A stretch of 13,394 nt of DNA from Pseudomonadota bacterium (lineage in GTDB: Bacteria; Pseudomonadota; Alphaproteobacteria; SMXQ01): NCBI GenBank assembly GCA_022562375.1, contig JADFPK010000023.1, positions 1 through 13,394 on the forward strand, in the 5' to 3' direction. Each line of letters opens with the position of its first letter. Within the stretch, counting starts at the first letter, position 1. The notes under the pieces were generated by a model. It was not told where the DNA came from. It saw only the letters and a program-made list of their open reading frames with translations, and made no database searches. A program made the position numbers and the translations under genes. This document shows positions 6,361 to 13,394 of the stretch, one piece after another.

Positions 6361-6422
6361 CGCACGCCGGGCGCATCGGAACGCATCATCGCTAGTGCGG
6401 CGCCGGGGGGTGTGTTAGGTTC

Positions 6423-6616
6423 GCCTCCGTGCCGGGACAGGGAAGTCCGGTGACGCGGTTTTCATCGTTGGCGATGGAGCCGCCAGGCCGGCGCAGCCCC
6501 CGCTACTGTGAGCGGCGAGATCGGAACAGGACGCTTAACCAGCCACTGGCAAGACCCTGCCGGGAAGGCGTTCCGGTCGATGACCCCGAGCCAGGAGACC
6601 TCCTCGGCACGACGGC
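6423..6616 (+). ncRNA. Cobalamin (adenosylcobalamin) riboswitch aptamer
   Basis: The conserved cobalamin riboswitch blocks occur in order: GGGAAGTCCGGTG (about 6440-6452), GCAGCCCCCGCTACTGTGAG (6492-6511), AGCCACTGG (6541-6549), CGGGAAGGCG (6561-6570) and the B12 box GAGCCAGGAGACCT (6588-6601). The ends close as a long-range stem, GCC and CGTGCCG (6423-6434) with CGGCACG and GGC (6605-6616), interrupted by a two-base mismatch. AdoCbl binding is known to reduce expression of the downstream gene. This copy stands directly ahead of cobU-cobW-cobN-cobO on the same strand. No promoter upstream of it could be identified with confidence. Confidence 0.95.
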
Positions 6617-6623
6617 TTTTCTC

Positions 6624-6640
6624 ATCCTCGGGTGGAGGGT
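6624..6640 (+). promoter_or_regulatory. Hairpin sequestering the cobU ribosome binding site (riboswitch expression platform)
   Basis: ATCCTC (6624-6629) pairs with GAGGGT (6635-6640), including one T-G pair, around the loop GGGTG. The hairpin covers the Shine-Dalgarno GGAGGG (6634-6639) that sits 7 bases before ATG 6647. CCTCC at 6599-6603, inside the end of the aptamer, is also complementary to GGAGG. This suggests translational control of cobU, which is common for proteobacterial cobalamin riboswitches. No convincing intrinsic terminator was found here. Confidence 0.55.
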
Positions 6641-6646
6641 TACGCC

Positions 6647-7291
6647 ATGGTTGCACCGCTCCCAAAGGCCAAAGGTCCCCCGGCCGCCGGTATCGCTCCC
6701 TTATCTTCCCTGGCGCCGGTGACGCTGATCATCGGCGGCGCCCGCTCGGGCAAGAGCGCCCATGGCGAGGCGTTGATCGAAGATTGCCGCGACGGCCAGG
6801 GCGCGAAGCCGCTTTATATCGCCACCGCCGAGGCCGGCGATGGGGAAATGGCCGCGCGCATCCTTAAACACAAGCGCCGGCGCGCCGACCGCTGGGAAAC
6901 GTTGGAGGAGCCGCTCGAGATCGCCGGCGCCCTCGAAGCCAATGGGCGGGCGGATCGCGCCATCCTCGTCGACTGCCTGACGCTTTGGCTTGCCAACCTG
7001 ATGGCCAAGGAGCGCGACATGGCGGCGGAAACGGACCGGCTCCTCGGCGCCCTCGATGCCCTCGAAGGCCCGGTGGTGCTGATCGCCAACGAGGTCGGGC
7101 TCGGCATCGTGCCCGAGAACGCCCTTGCCCGCGAATTTCGCGATCGGGCCGGGGAGCTCAATCAAGCCGTCGCGGAGAGGGCCGAGCGGGTCGTCTTCGT
7201 CGCCGCCGGCATCGCCATGACCATCAAGGACGCCGCCCCAATGGACGCGGCGATGGGCTTGCGCGCGATCGGCGGGGGTCCGGGCCCATGA
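6647..7291 (+). CDS. cobU: Bifunctional adenosylcobinamide kinase / adenosylcobinamide-phosphate guanylyltransferase
   Basis: This 214-residue cytoplasmic enzyme (CobP in Pseudomonas denitrificans naming) phosphorylates adenosylcobinamide and then transfers GMP to make AdoCbi-GDP, the substrate of CobS. Motifs are the P-loop IIGGARSGKS (28-37), YIATAEAGDGEMAARI (57-72), HKRRR (75-79) with His75 at the position of the guanylylated histidine of Salmonella CobU, VDCLTLWLANL (108-118) and NEVGLGIVPENALAREFRD (148-166). The first ~20 residues are an Ala/Pro-rich extension. ATG 6647 was chosen over the in-frame GTG 6632 because GGAGGG lies 7 bases before it, whereas the GTG lies inside that site. 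It is the first gene after the riboswitch, and its stop overlaps cobW as ATGA. Confidence 0.95.
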   Translation: MVAPLPKAKGPPAAGIAPLSSLAPVTLIIGGARSGKSAHGEALIEDCRDGQGAKPLYIATAEAGDGEMAARILKHKRRRADRWETLEEPLEIAGALEANGRADRAILVDCLTLWLANLMAKERDMAAETDRLLGALDALEGPVVLIANEVGLGIVPENALAREFRDRAGELNQAVAERAERVVFVAAGIAMTIKDAAPMDAAMGLRAIGGGPGP

Positions 7292-8349
7292 GCTTCACCG
7301 AAGCCACGCCATCCGCCGGCGGCGCCAGGATCCCGGCGACGGTGATCACCGGTTTCCTCGGCGCCGGCAAGACCAGCCTCATCCGCCATGCGCTTGAGAC
7401 CGCCAATGGCAGACGCCTGGCGCTCATCATCAACGAGTTCGGCGAGCTCGGCATCGACGGCTCCTTGCTTGAAGGCTGCGGCATCGAGAGCTGCGCCGAA
7501 GGCGGCATCATCGAGCTCGCCAACGGCTGCATCTGCTGCACCGTCGCCGATGAATTCCTGCCGACCATGGAGACGTTGATCGCGCTGCCCCGGCCGCCCG
7601 ACGGCATCCTCATCGAGACCTCCGGCCTGGCGTTGCCGAAGCCGCTGCTCAAGGCCTTCACCTGGCCCGAGATCCGCTCGCGGGTGACGGTGGACGGTGT
7701 CGTCGCCGTGATCGACGCCGCCGCCGTCCATGAGGGCCGCTTCGCCGACGACCCCGCCGAGGTCCAGGCCCGGCGCCTGGCCGATCCGGCGCTCGATCAC
7801 GACAACCCCTTGGAGGAGGTGTTCGGGGACCAGATCGACTGCGCCGATCTCGTGGTGCTGAACAAGACCGACCTTATCGACGCGGCGGCGCTTCGGGAAC
7901 TCGAGGCCGGGCTGCGCCGGCGCCTCAAACCATCGGTCAAGCTGTTGCGCGCCTCCTTCGGCGCGGTGCCGGCGCGCCTCATTCTCGACCTCGCCGCTTC
8001 GGCCGAGGACGATATCGACAACCGGCGGTCCCATCACGACGGCGCGCCGGAGGATCACGACCATGACGATTTCGAAAGCTTCTCCGTCGCCCTTGGCAAG
8101 ATCAGCGACCTCGACGGCCTGATGACGCGCCTGAAGGCGCTGGCCAAGGACCACGACATCCTCCGCCTCAAGGGCTTCGTCGAGATCTCCGGCCGCGACA
8201 TGCGCCATGTCATCCAAGGCGTCGGCGCGCGCCTTCAGGGCTATTACGACCGGCCGTGGCGTGTGGGAGAGGCGCGCAAGTCGGTCCTCGTGATCATCGG
8301 GCGCAAGGGGATCGACCGCGCCCGCATAGAGACGGCGCTGGCCGGGTAA
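7288..8349 (+). CDS. cobW: CobW, GTP-dependent cobalt metallochaperone for cobalamin synthesis
   Basis: This is a 353-residue G3E-family GTPase. The N-terminal GTPase domain shows the P-loop GFLGAGKTS (22-30), INEFGELGID (48-57), the metal-site motif NGCICCTV (79-86, CxCC), ETSGLALPKPL (110-120) and NKTD (192-195). A His/Asp-rich linker, HHDGAPEDHDHDD (249-261), precedes the CobW C-terminal domain (about 265-350) and could add metal ligands. CobW proteins are reported to bind Co(II) with GTP and are thought to feed the aerobic cobaltochelatase. Placement directly before cobN fits that. ATG 7288 overlaps the cobU stop. A zinc-directed G3E role is possible for the superfamily, but this operon position argues strongly for cobalt. 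Confidence 0.95.
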   Translation: MSFTEATPSAGGARIPATVITGFLGAGKTSLIRHALETANGRRLALIINEFGELGIDGSLLEGCGIESCAEGGIIELANGCICCTVADEFLPTMETLIALPRPPDGILIETSGLALPKPLLKAFTWPEIRSRVTVDGVVAVIDAAAVHEGRFADDPAEVQARRLADPALDHDNPLEEVFGDQIDCADLVVLNKTDLIDAAALRELEAGLRRRLKPSVKLLRASFGAVPARLILDLAASAEDDIDNRRSHHDGAPEDHDHDDFESFSVALGKISDLDGLMTRLKALAKDHDILRLKGFVEISGRDMRHVIQGVGARLQGYYDRPWRVGEARKSVLVIIGRKGIDRARIETALAG

Positions 8350-8368
8350 CGGGAGGCGAAGGAACTTC

Positions 8369-11300
8369 ATGCATCTTCTGGCCGCCCAGCCCGGCACCAT
8401 AACCGATGGCACCGAAGCGGTCGATCTCGGCCAGTCGCCCGGCGACATCGTCGTCTTGTCCGCCGCCGACAGCGAGCTTGCCGCGCTGGACGACGCTCAA
8501 GGCGCGCTCACGCGCGAATTCGGCGATGGTTTGCCCAGCCTGCGCCTCGCCAACCTGATGCGGCTTGGCCACAACTTCTCGGTCGATCTCTATGCCGAGA
8601 CCGTTATCGCCGGCGCCAAACTGGTGATCGTCCGCTTGCTCGGCGGGCGCGGTTACTGGCCTTACGGCGTCGAACAGCTGTCGGCGACGTGCCGGGCCAA
8701 CGACATTCCCCTGGCGCTGCTTCCCGGCGACGATCAGCCCGACGCCGAATTGGCCGGGGCGACGACGCTCGAGGGCGCGGCGGCGCACCGGCTGTGGCAG
8801 TATTGCGTCCATGGCGGCGCCGACAACGCCGCCAACTTCCTCCGCTTCGCCGCTTCGCTTACCGGCGCGTCCATGGAATGGCGCGAACCGGCGCCGCTGT
8901 TGCGCGCCGGGCTCTACTGGCCGGGGGCGCGGCCGGCCGATGTCGCCGATCTCGGCGAACATTGGCGGGCCGGCGCGCCTACCGGCGCCATCCTGTTTTA
9001 CCGGGCGCTGGTTCAGGCGGCGAACCTGGCGCCCATCGACGCCCTGATCGAAAGCCTCCGCGACCGCGCCATCAACCCGCTGCCGATCTTCCTCACCAGC
9101 CTCAGGGACCCGGTGGCCGCGGCCATGGTGGACGGGATCCTAAGCGCCGCGCCGCCGGACGTGGTGCTGAACGCGACGGGCTTCGCCAAATCGGTGCCCG
9201 GCGCGCCGTTCGAGCCGCCCGGACCCGATCTCGACTGCCCCGTCCTCCAGGTGATATTCGCCGGCACCGACGAGGCCGCCTGGCGCCAGGGCACCCGTGG
9301 GCTTAGCGCGCGCGACATCGCCATGAACGTCGCGTTGCCCGAGGTCGATGGGCGTCTGATCACCCGCGCGGTCTCGTTCAAGGGCCGGGCCAAGCGATCG
9401 GAGTTGTGCGAGGCCGACATCGTCTCCTACCTGCCGGTGCCGGACCGTATCGACTTCACCGCGTCCCTGGCGGCGGCCTGGGTGCGGCTGCGCCGGACCC
9501 CGGCGGCGAAGCGCAATATCGCCATCGTCCTCGCCAATTATCCCAACCGGGACGGGCGCATCGGCAACGGCGTCGGCCTCGATACCCCGGCCTCGGCGGT
9601 CAAGGTGTTGGACGCCCTGGCGGACGCCGGCTACAGGGTCCAGGGCGCGCCGGCCGACGGCGCCGAGCTGATCGCGCGCCTCCTGGCCGGGCCCACCAAC
9701 GCCCCCAGCAACGGCAAGGCCCAAGGCAACGGCAAGGCCGGTTCCAGCGGGCCAAGGCGCGGCGGCGAAACCCTTCCGCTTAGCGATTATCTCGATTTCT
9801 TCGCCACCCTGCCCGAGACCCTGCGCGAGAAAGTCACCGAGCGCTGGGGCCCGCCCGAGGACGATCCCTTTTTCCGCCCATCCGGACCGGGAGAAGGCGC
9901 GTTCGCCATCGCCGCCTACCGGTGCGGACGCATCGCCATCTGCCTGCAGCCGGCGCGCGGTTACAACATCGACCCCAAGGCCAGCTATCACGACCCGGCG
10001 CTGGTGCCGCCGCATGGGTATTTCGCCTTTTACGCCTGGTTACGGCGCGCATTCGCCGCCGACGCCGTCATTCACCTCGGCAAGCACGGCAATCTCGAAT
10101 GGCTGCCCGGCAAGGCGGTGGCGCTTTCCGAGGATTGCTTCCCCGAAGCGGCGCTGGGGCCGACACCGCACCTCTATCCCTTCATCGTCAACGATCCCGG
10201 CGAGGGCACCCAGGCCAAGCGCCGGGCAGCGGCGGTGATCATCGACCATCTGACGCCGCCGCTGACGCGCGCCGAATCCTACGGCCCGTTGCGCGACCTC
10301 GAACAGTTGGTCGACGAATATTACGAGGCGGCGGGGATGGACCCGCGCCGGCTTCGGGTGCTGACGGGCGAGATCCTCGATCTTGCGCGCCGCATCGGCC
10401 TGGATGTGGACTGCGGCATCGCCAAGGACGAGGCCGAGGACACGGCGCTTTCCAAGCTCGACAACTACCTTTGTGAGCTCAAGGAAATGCAGATCCGCGA
10501 CGGCCTGCATATCTTCGGCATCTCGCCCGACGGCGAACGGCTGACCGATCTGCTGGTGGCGTTGACCCGGATCGCCCGGGGACCCGGAACCGGCAACGGG
10601 CAGATGAAGCAGGCCGGCAACGGCGAAGCCGATGGTTCGGAATCGCTGCTCCGCGCCCTTGGCCTCGACCTCGGGCTCGACTTCGATCCCCTGGATGTCG
10701 AGATGGCGGGGAAATTCACCGGCCCGGCGCCGGCGGCGCTGAAGGACGCGCTCAACGGCGCCGATGAACCCTTGCGCACCTACGGCGACGGCATCGAGCG
10801 GCTCGAGGCGCTGGCCAAATCGCTGATCGGCGGGACCAAGGCGGCGGCCAAATCCTGGCGGCGCACCCGGGCGGTGCTCGGCGCCGTTGAGACCACCATC
10901 CGCCCGGCGGTCGAGGCCAGCGGCAGGGGCGAGATCGAAGGGCTGCTGTCTGGCCTCGACGGGCGCTTCGTCGTGCCCGGCCCGTCCGGCGCGCCGACCC
11001 GCGGCAGGCCCGACGTGCTGCCGACCGGGCGGAATTTCTATTCCGTCGACACCCGCACCGTGCCGACGCCGGCGGCCTGGCATCTCGGCTGGAAATCGGC
11101 GGGCCTTCTGGTCGAACGCTACGCCCAGGAGCATGGCCGTTACCCCGGCGCCATGGCGCTTTCGGCCTGGGGCACGTCGAACATGCGAACCGGTGGCGAT
11201 GACATCGCCCAGGCCCTTGCGCTGATGGGCGCGCGGCCGACGTGGGATACGGCGTCGAGGCGCGTCACCGGCTTCGAGATCCTGCCGCTTTCCGTCATCG

Positions 11301-12226
11301 GCCGCCCGCGCGTCGACGTGACGCTGAGGATCTCCGGTTTCTTCCGCGACGCCTTCCCGGCGCTGATCGATCTGTTCGATTCCGCCGCCCGCGCCGTCGC
11401 CGGGCTCGACGAGAGCGAATCCGAAAACCCCCTCGCCGCCCGGGTCGCATCGGAGGCGCGGAAATTCCAAGACCTTGGGCTTTCGGCGGCCGAGGCCCGA
11501 CGCCGGGCGGGAACCCGCGTGTTCGGCTCGATGCCGGGGGCCTATGGCGCCGGGCTGCAGGCGCTGATCGACGAACGCGGCTGGGAAAGCGAATCCGATC
11601 TCGCCGAGGCCTATCTCGCCTGGGGCGGCTATGCCTATGGCGCCGGGGCGGGCGGCGAAGCGGCGCAGGATCTCTTCCGTTCGCGCCTTTCGCGCGTCGA
11701 GGCGGTGGTGCAGAACCAGGACAACCGCGAGCACGATCTTCTCGACAGCGACGATTACTATCAGTTCGAGGGCGGCCTCGCCGTCGCCGTCAAGGAAACA
11801 TCGGGCGCCGCGCCGGCCGTCTATCACAACGACCATTCGCGCCCCGAAAGCCCGAAGATCCGCACGCTGACGGAGGAGATCGCCCGCGTCGTCCGCGCCC
11901 GGGTGGTCAACCCCAAATGGATCGGCGGCGTCATGCGCCACGGCTATAAGGGCGCCTTCGAGATGGCGGCGACGGTCGATTATCTCTTCGCCTTCGCGGC
12001 GACGGCGAAGGCCGTCAAGGATCATCATTTCGACGCCGTCTTCGACGCTTACATCCAGGACGCCAAGGTGCGCGCCTTCCTCAAAGACAACAACCCGGCG
12101 GCGCTGGCCGAAATCAGCGCCCGGCTGTTGGAGGCCCAGGATAGGGGGCTGTGGCGCCCGCGCGCCAATATCGCCCATGAGGTGCTTAGCGCCCTGGCCG
12201 CGGGGGAGGAAAGGGAGAGACCATGA
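8369..12226 (+). CDS. cobN: Cobaltochelatase subunit CobN (aerobic pathway)
   Basis: This 1285-residue protein is the large subunit of the ATP-dependent chelatase that inserts Co(II) into hydrogenobyrinic acid a,c-diamide. It is close in size to Pseudomonas denitrificans CobN (about 1275) and related to magnesium chelatase BchH/ChlH. Visible signatures include IVLANYPNRDGRIGNGVGLD (about 389-408), HLGKHGNLEW (569-578), RKFQDLGLSAAEARRRAGTR near residue 1035 and WESESDLAEAYLAWGGYAYG near residue 1075. Two Gly/Asn/Lys-rich inserts, around residues 443-465 and 738-760, look like flexible linkers. AAGGA (8359-8363) lies five bases before the ATG, which is 19 bp after cobW. The partner AAA+ subunits, confusingly called CobS and CobT, are not in this window. 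The stop overlaps cobO as ATGA. Confidence 0.97.
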   Translation: MHLLAAQPGTITDGTEAVDLGQSPGDIVVLSAADSELAALDDAQGALTREFGDGLPSLRLANLMRLGHNFSVDLYAETVIAGAKLVIVRLLGGRGYWPYGVEQLSATCRANDIPLALLPGDDQPDAELAGATTLEGAAAHRLWQYCVHGGADNAANFLRFAASLTGASMEWREPAPLLRAGLYWPGARPADVADLGEHWRAGAPTGAILFYRALVQAANLAPIDALIESLRDRAINPLPIFLTSLRDPVAAAMVDGILSAAPPDVVLNATGFAKSVPGAPFEPPGPDLDCPVLQVIFAGTDEAAWRQGTRGLSARDIAMNVALPEVDGRLITRAVSFKGRAKRSELCEADIVSYLPVPDRIDFTASLAAAWVRLRRTPAAKRNIAIVLANYPNRDGRIGNGVGLDTPASAVKVLDALADAGYRVQGAPADGAELIARLLAGPTNAPSNGKAQGNGKAGSSGPRRGGETLPLSDYLDFFATLPETLREKVTERWGPPEDDPFFRPSGPGEGAFAIAAYRCGRIAICLQPARGYNIDPKASYHDPALVPPHGYFAFYAWLRRAFAADAVIHLGKHGNLEWLPGKAVALSEDCFPEAALGPTPHLYPFIVNDPGEGTQAKRRAAAVIIDHLTPPLTRAESYGPLRDLEQLVDEYYEAAGMDPRRLRVLTGEILDLARRIGLDVDCGIAKDEAEDTALSKLDNYLCELKEMQIRDGLHIFGISPDGERLTDLLVALTRIARGPGTGNGQMKQAGNGEADGSESLLRALGLDLGLDFDPLDVEMAGKFTGPAPAALKDALNGADEPLRTYGDGIERLEALAKSLIGGTKAAAKSWRRTRAVLGAVETTIRPAVEASGRGEIEGLLSGLDGRFVVPGPSGAPTRGRPDVLPTGRNFYSVDTRTVPTPAAWHLGWKSAGLLVERYAQEHGRYPGAMALSAWGTSNMRTGGDDIAQALALMGARPTWDTASRRVTGFEILPLSVIGRPRVDVTLRISGFFRDAFPALIDLFDSAARAVAGLDESESENPLAARVASEARKFQDLGLSAAEARRRAGTRVFGSMPGAYGAGLQALIDERGWESESDLAEAYLAWGGYAYGAGAGGEAAQDLFRSRLSRVEAVVQNQDNREHDLLDSDDYYQFEGGLAVAVKETSGAAPAVYHNDHSRPESPKIRTLTEEIARVVRARVVNPKWIGGVMRHGYKGAFEMAATVDYLFAFAATAKAVKDHHFDAVFDAYIQDAKVRAFLKDNNPAALAEISARLLEAQDRGLWRPRANIAHEVLSALAAGEERERP
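9709..9739 (+). repeat. Short direct repeat inside cobN encoding an Asn-Gly-Lys-Ala linker
   Basis: CAACGGCAAGGCC occurs at 9709-9721 and again at 9727-9739, an 18-bp (six-codon) period. It encodes two copies of NGKA within a low-complexity stretch of CobN (about residues 445-458). The period keeps the reading frame, so the linker probably arose or varies by slippage. Confidence 0.75.
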
Positions 12227-12855
12227 GCACGGCCAAACCGGAACCACCGAGCGAAGCGGAGATCAACCGCCGGGCCAACGAGAAAGCGCGCAAGCGCAAG
12301 GAGGTGCGCGACAGGATCCTCGCCACCAAGACCATCGAGAAGGGCCTTATCATCGTCCACACCGGGACGGGCAAGGGAAAGACGACCGCCGCCTTCGGCC
12401 TCGCCATGCGGGCGATCGGCAACGGCATGAAGATCGGCGTCGTGCAGTTCGTCAAGGGCAAGTGGGAGACCGGCGAACGCCACGCCCTTGCCGCCTTCCC
12501 CGATCAGGTGGTGATCCGCACCATGGGCGAAGGCTTCACCTGGGAGACCCAGGACCGGGCGCGCGACATAAAAGCGGCCAAGAAGGCGTGGCAGGCCGCC
12601 AAGGAGATGATCGCCGATCGGGCTTACGACATGGTGATCCTGGATGAGCTCAACATCGTGCTGCGTTACGACTACCTGGCGCTCGAGGAGGTGCTGGAAA
12701 CGCTCGAACACAAACCGAGCGCGACCCATGTCGTGATCACCGGGAGGAACGCGCGCCCGGAGTTGATCGAGCTCGCCGATCTGGTGACGGAGATGAAGCT
12801 CCTCAAGCACCCGTTCCGGTCCGGCGTCAAGGCCCAGCCCGGCATCGAGTTCTGA
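12223..12855 (+). CDS. cobO: Cob(I)yrinic acid a,c-diamide adenosyltransferase
   Basis: This 210-residue cytoplasmic enzyme of the BtuR/CobA/CobO family transfers the 5'-deoxyadenosyl group of ATP to Co(I) corrinoids, the step after cobalt insertion and reduction. Motifs are the P-loop HTGTGKGKTT (46-55), VVQFVKGKW (73-81), MGEGFTWET (101-109), ILDELN (139-144), ITGRNARPELIELADLVTEM (172-191) and the conserved C-terminus KAQPGIEF (203-210). An N-terminal basic helix (about 10-35) is usual in the family. GGGAG at 12213-12217 lies five bases before the ATG, which overlaps the cobN stop (ATGA 12223-12226). The protein also supports salvage of incomplete corrinoids, consistent with control together with cobU by the B12 riboswitch. 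Confidence 0.96.
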   Translation: MSTAKPEPPSEAEINRRANEKARKRKEVRDRILATKTIEKGLIIVHTGTGKGKTTAAFGLAMRAIGNGMKIGVVQFVKGKWETGERHALAAFPDQVVIRTMGEGFTWETQDRARDIKAAKKAWQAAKEMIADRAYDMVILDELNIVLRYDYLALEEVLETLEHKPSATHVVITGRNARPELIELADLVTEMKLLKHPFRSGVKAQPGIEF

Positions 12856-12899
12856 AAACTATGTTCATTCTTACTCTCTTACTCTCAGGAGACCGAACG

Positions 12900-13394
12900 A
12901 TGCGAAACCTGGTTAGACATTTCCTCGCCTTCATCGTCATCGCGGGGCTTTCCTCCGCCATTACGGCGCCGGCGATGGCCGCGTCCGAGACCGAGGAACT
13001 GATCGTCAAATCCCGCCTCACGGCCGAGAAGCTGCTTGCCCATCGCGATTTCCCGGAGCTGCGTGACTGGATCAAGGAGTCCAAGGGGGTGCTCATCATC
13101 CCCAGCCTGCTCAAGGCCGGGTTCCTCATCGGCGGCTCGGGCGGCTCGGGCGTGATGCTGTCGCGGGACAAGGACGGCAGCTGGAGCTACCCCGCGTTCT
13201 ACACCCTCACCGCCGCTTCCCTCGGCCTGCAGGCCGGGGTCTCGGACTCCGAGATCATGTTCGTCATCATGTCGGACGAGGCCATGCGGGCGCTGATCGA
13301 CAAGGAGGTAACGCTCGGCGGCGACGCATCGATCGCCATCGGCACCGAGGGCGCCGGCGTCAAGGGCGCGACGACGCTCGATCTCGGCAAGGAT
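12900..13394 (+). CDS. SYLF (YSC84-like) domain lipid-binding protein, 5' part, runs off the window
   Basis: This 165-residue N-terminal fragment is open to the window edge. A signal peptide is evident: basic MRNLVRH, a hydrophobic core and a likely cleavage after AMA at residue 27, so the protein is exported. The mature part begins with a helical segment (SRLTAEKLLAHRD) followed by a YSC84/SYLF-type domain: SKGVLIIPSLLKAGFLIGGS (61-80), GSGVMLSRDKDGSWSYPAFY (82-101) and EIMFVIMSDEAMRALIDKE (118-136), then a Gly-rich strand region. SYLF domains bind lipids; the role of the bacterial secreted forms is not well defined. AGGAG (12887-12891) lies eight bases before the ATG. The gene is 44 bp after cobO with no terminator seen, so it may be cotranscribed, but nothing in it suggests a B12 function. 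Confidence 0.88.
   Translation, partial: MRNLVRHFLAFIVIAGLSSAITAPAMAASETEELIVKSRLTAEKLLAHRDFPELRDWIKESKGVLIIPSLLKAGFLIGGSGGSGVMLSRDKDGSWSYPAFYTLTAASLGLQAGVSDSEIMFVIMSDEAMRALIDKEVTLGGDASIAIGTEGAGVKGATTLDLGKD

Noticed and set aside
6632..6646. GTG at 6632 as the cobU start
   Set aside because: It falls inside the Shine-Dalgarno that serves ATG 6647 and adds only five residues.
6429..6722. 97-codon frame across the region before cobU
   Set aside because: It overlaps the conserved cobalamin riboswitch and has no protein-like motifs.
7162..8448. 428-codon minus-strand frame opposite cobU and cobW
   Set aside because: Shadow of two clearly recognisable genes; no motifs and biased composition.
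10040..12247. 735-codon open frame on the minus strand opposite cobN
   Set aside because: It lies wholly antisense to the well-conserved cobN, has His/Arg/Gln-rich shadow-frame composition and shows no family motif. Long antisense frames are expected in GC-rich coding DNA.
1..13394. CRISPR arrays, insertion sequences, phage genes, tRNAs or rRNAs
   Set aside because: No regularly spaced repeats, transposase or integrase motifs, or RNA gene signatures were seen on either strand.

Overview
The window is GC-rich chromosomal DNA dominated by a vitamin B12 (cobalamin) biosynthesis locus. An aerobic-type CobN cobaltochelatase subunit, a CobW-type metallochaperone, a two-domain dCTP-deaminase-like protein and a BTLCP-type cysteine peptidase point to an alphaproteobacterium, perhaps Rhodospirillales-like. 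That placement is inferred from gene content and style; I could not test it. No phage, transposon, CRISPR, rRNA or tRNA sequence was seen.

Left part (1-1950): the 3' end of a BTLCP-type transglutaminase-like cysteine peptidase, then a two-gene ABC-2 type transporter (ATPase and permease, joined by an ATGA overlap). The permease meets cobT tail to tail with only 4 bp between the stop codons.

Lower-ligand and nucleotide-loop assembly (1955-4703): cobT on the minus strand diverges from cobS on the plus strand, and cobS overlaps a CobC-like histidine phosphatase by ATGA. Together these activate dimethylbenzimidazole, join it to AdoCbi-GDP and remove the phosphate. A sigma70-like promoter for cobS lies in the gap between cobT and cobS. 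Naming caution: cobS and cobT here follow Salmonella usage and are not the cobaltochelatase subunits that share those names.

Middle (4704-6337): a gene-free stretch of about 270 bases holds a strikingly self-complementary segment (4844-4959) just ahead of a 70-residue four-cysteine zinc-ribbon protein. That gene overlaps by 8 bp a 384-residue dCTP-deaminase family protein with two related domains. This segment is the best candidate in the window for something undescribed, probably a structured RNA leader, but only base pairing supports it.

Right part (6338-13394): a canonical cobalamin riboswitch (about 6423-6616), followed by a hairpin holding the ribosome binding site, precedes the tightly packed run cobU(cobP)-cobW-cobN-cobO. 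The run covers AdoCbi kinase/guanylyltransferase, cobalt handling, cobalt insertion and corrinoid adenosylation. AdoCbl would be expected to repress the whole run. A secreted SYLF-domain protein begins 44 bp after cobO and runs off the window.
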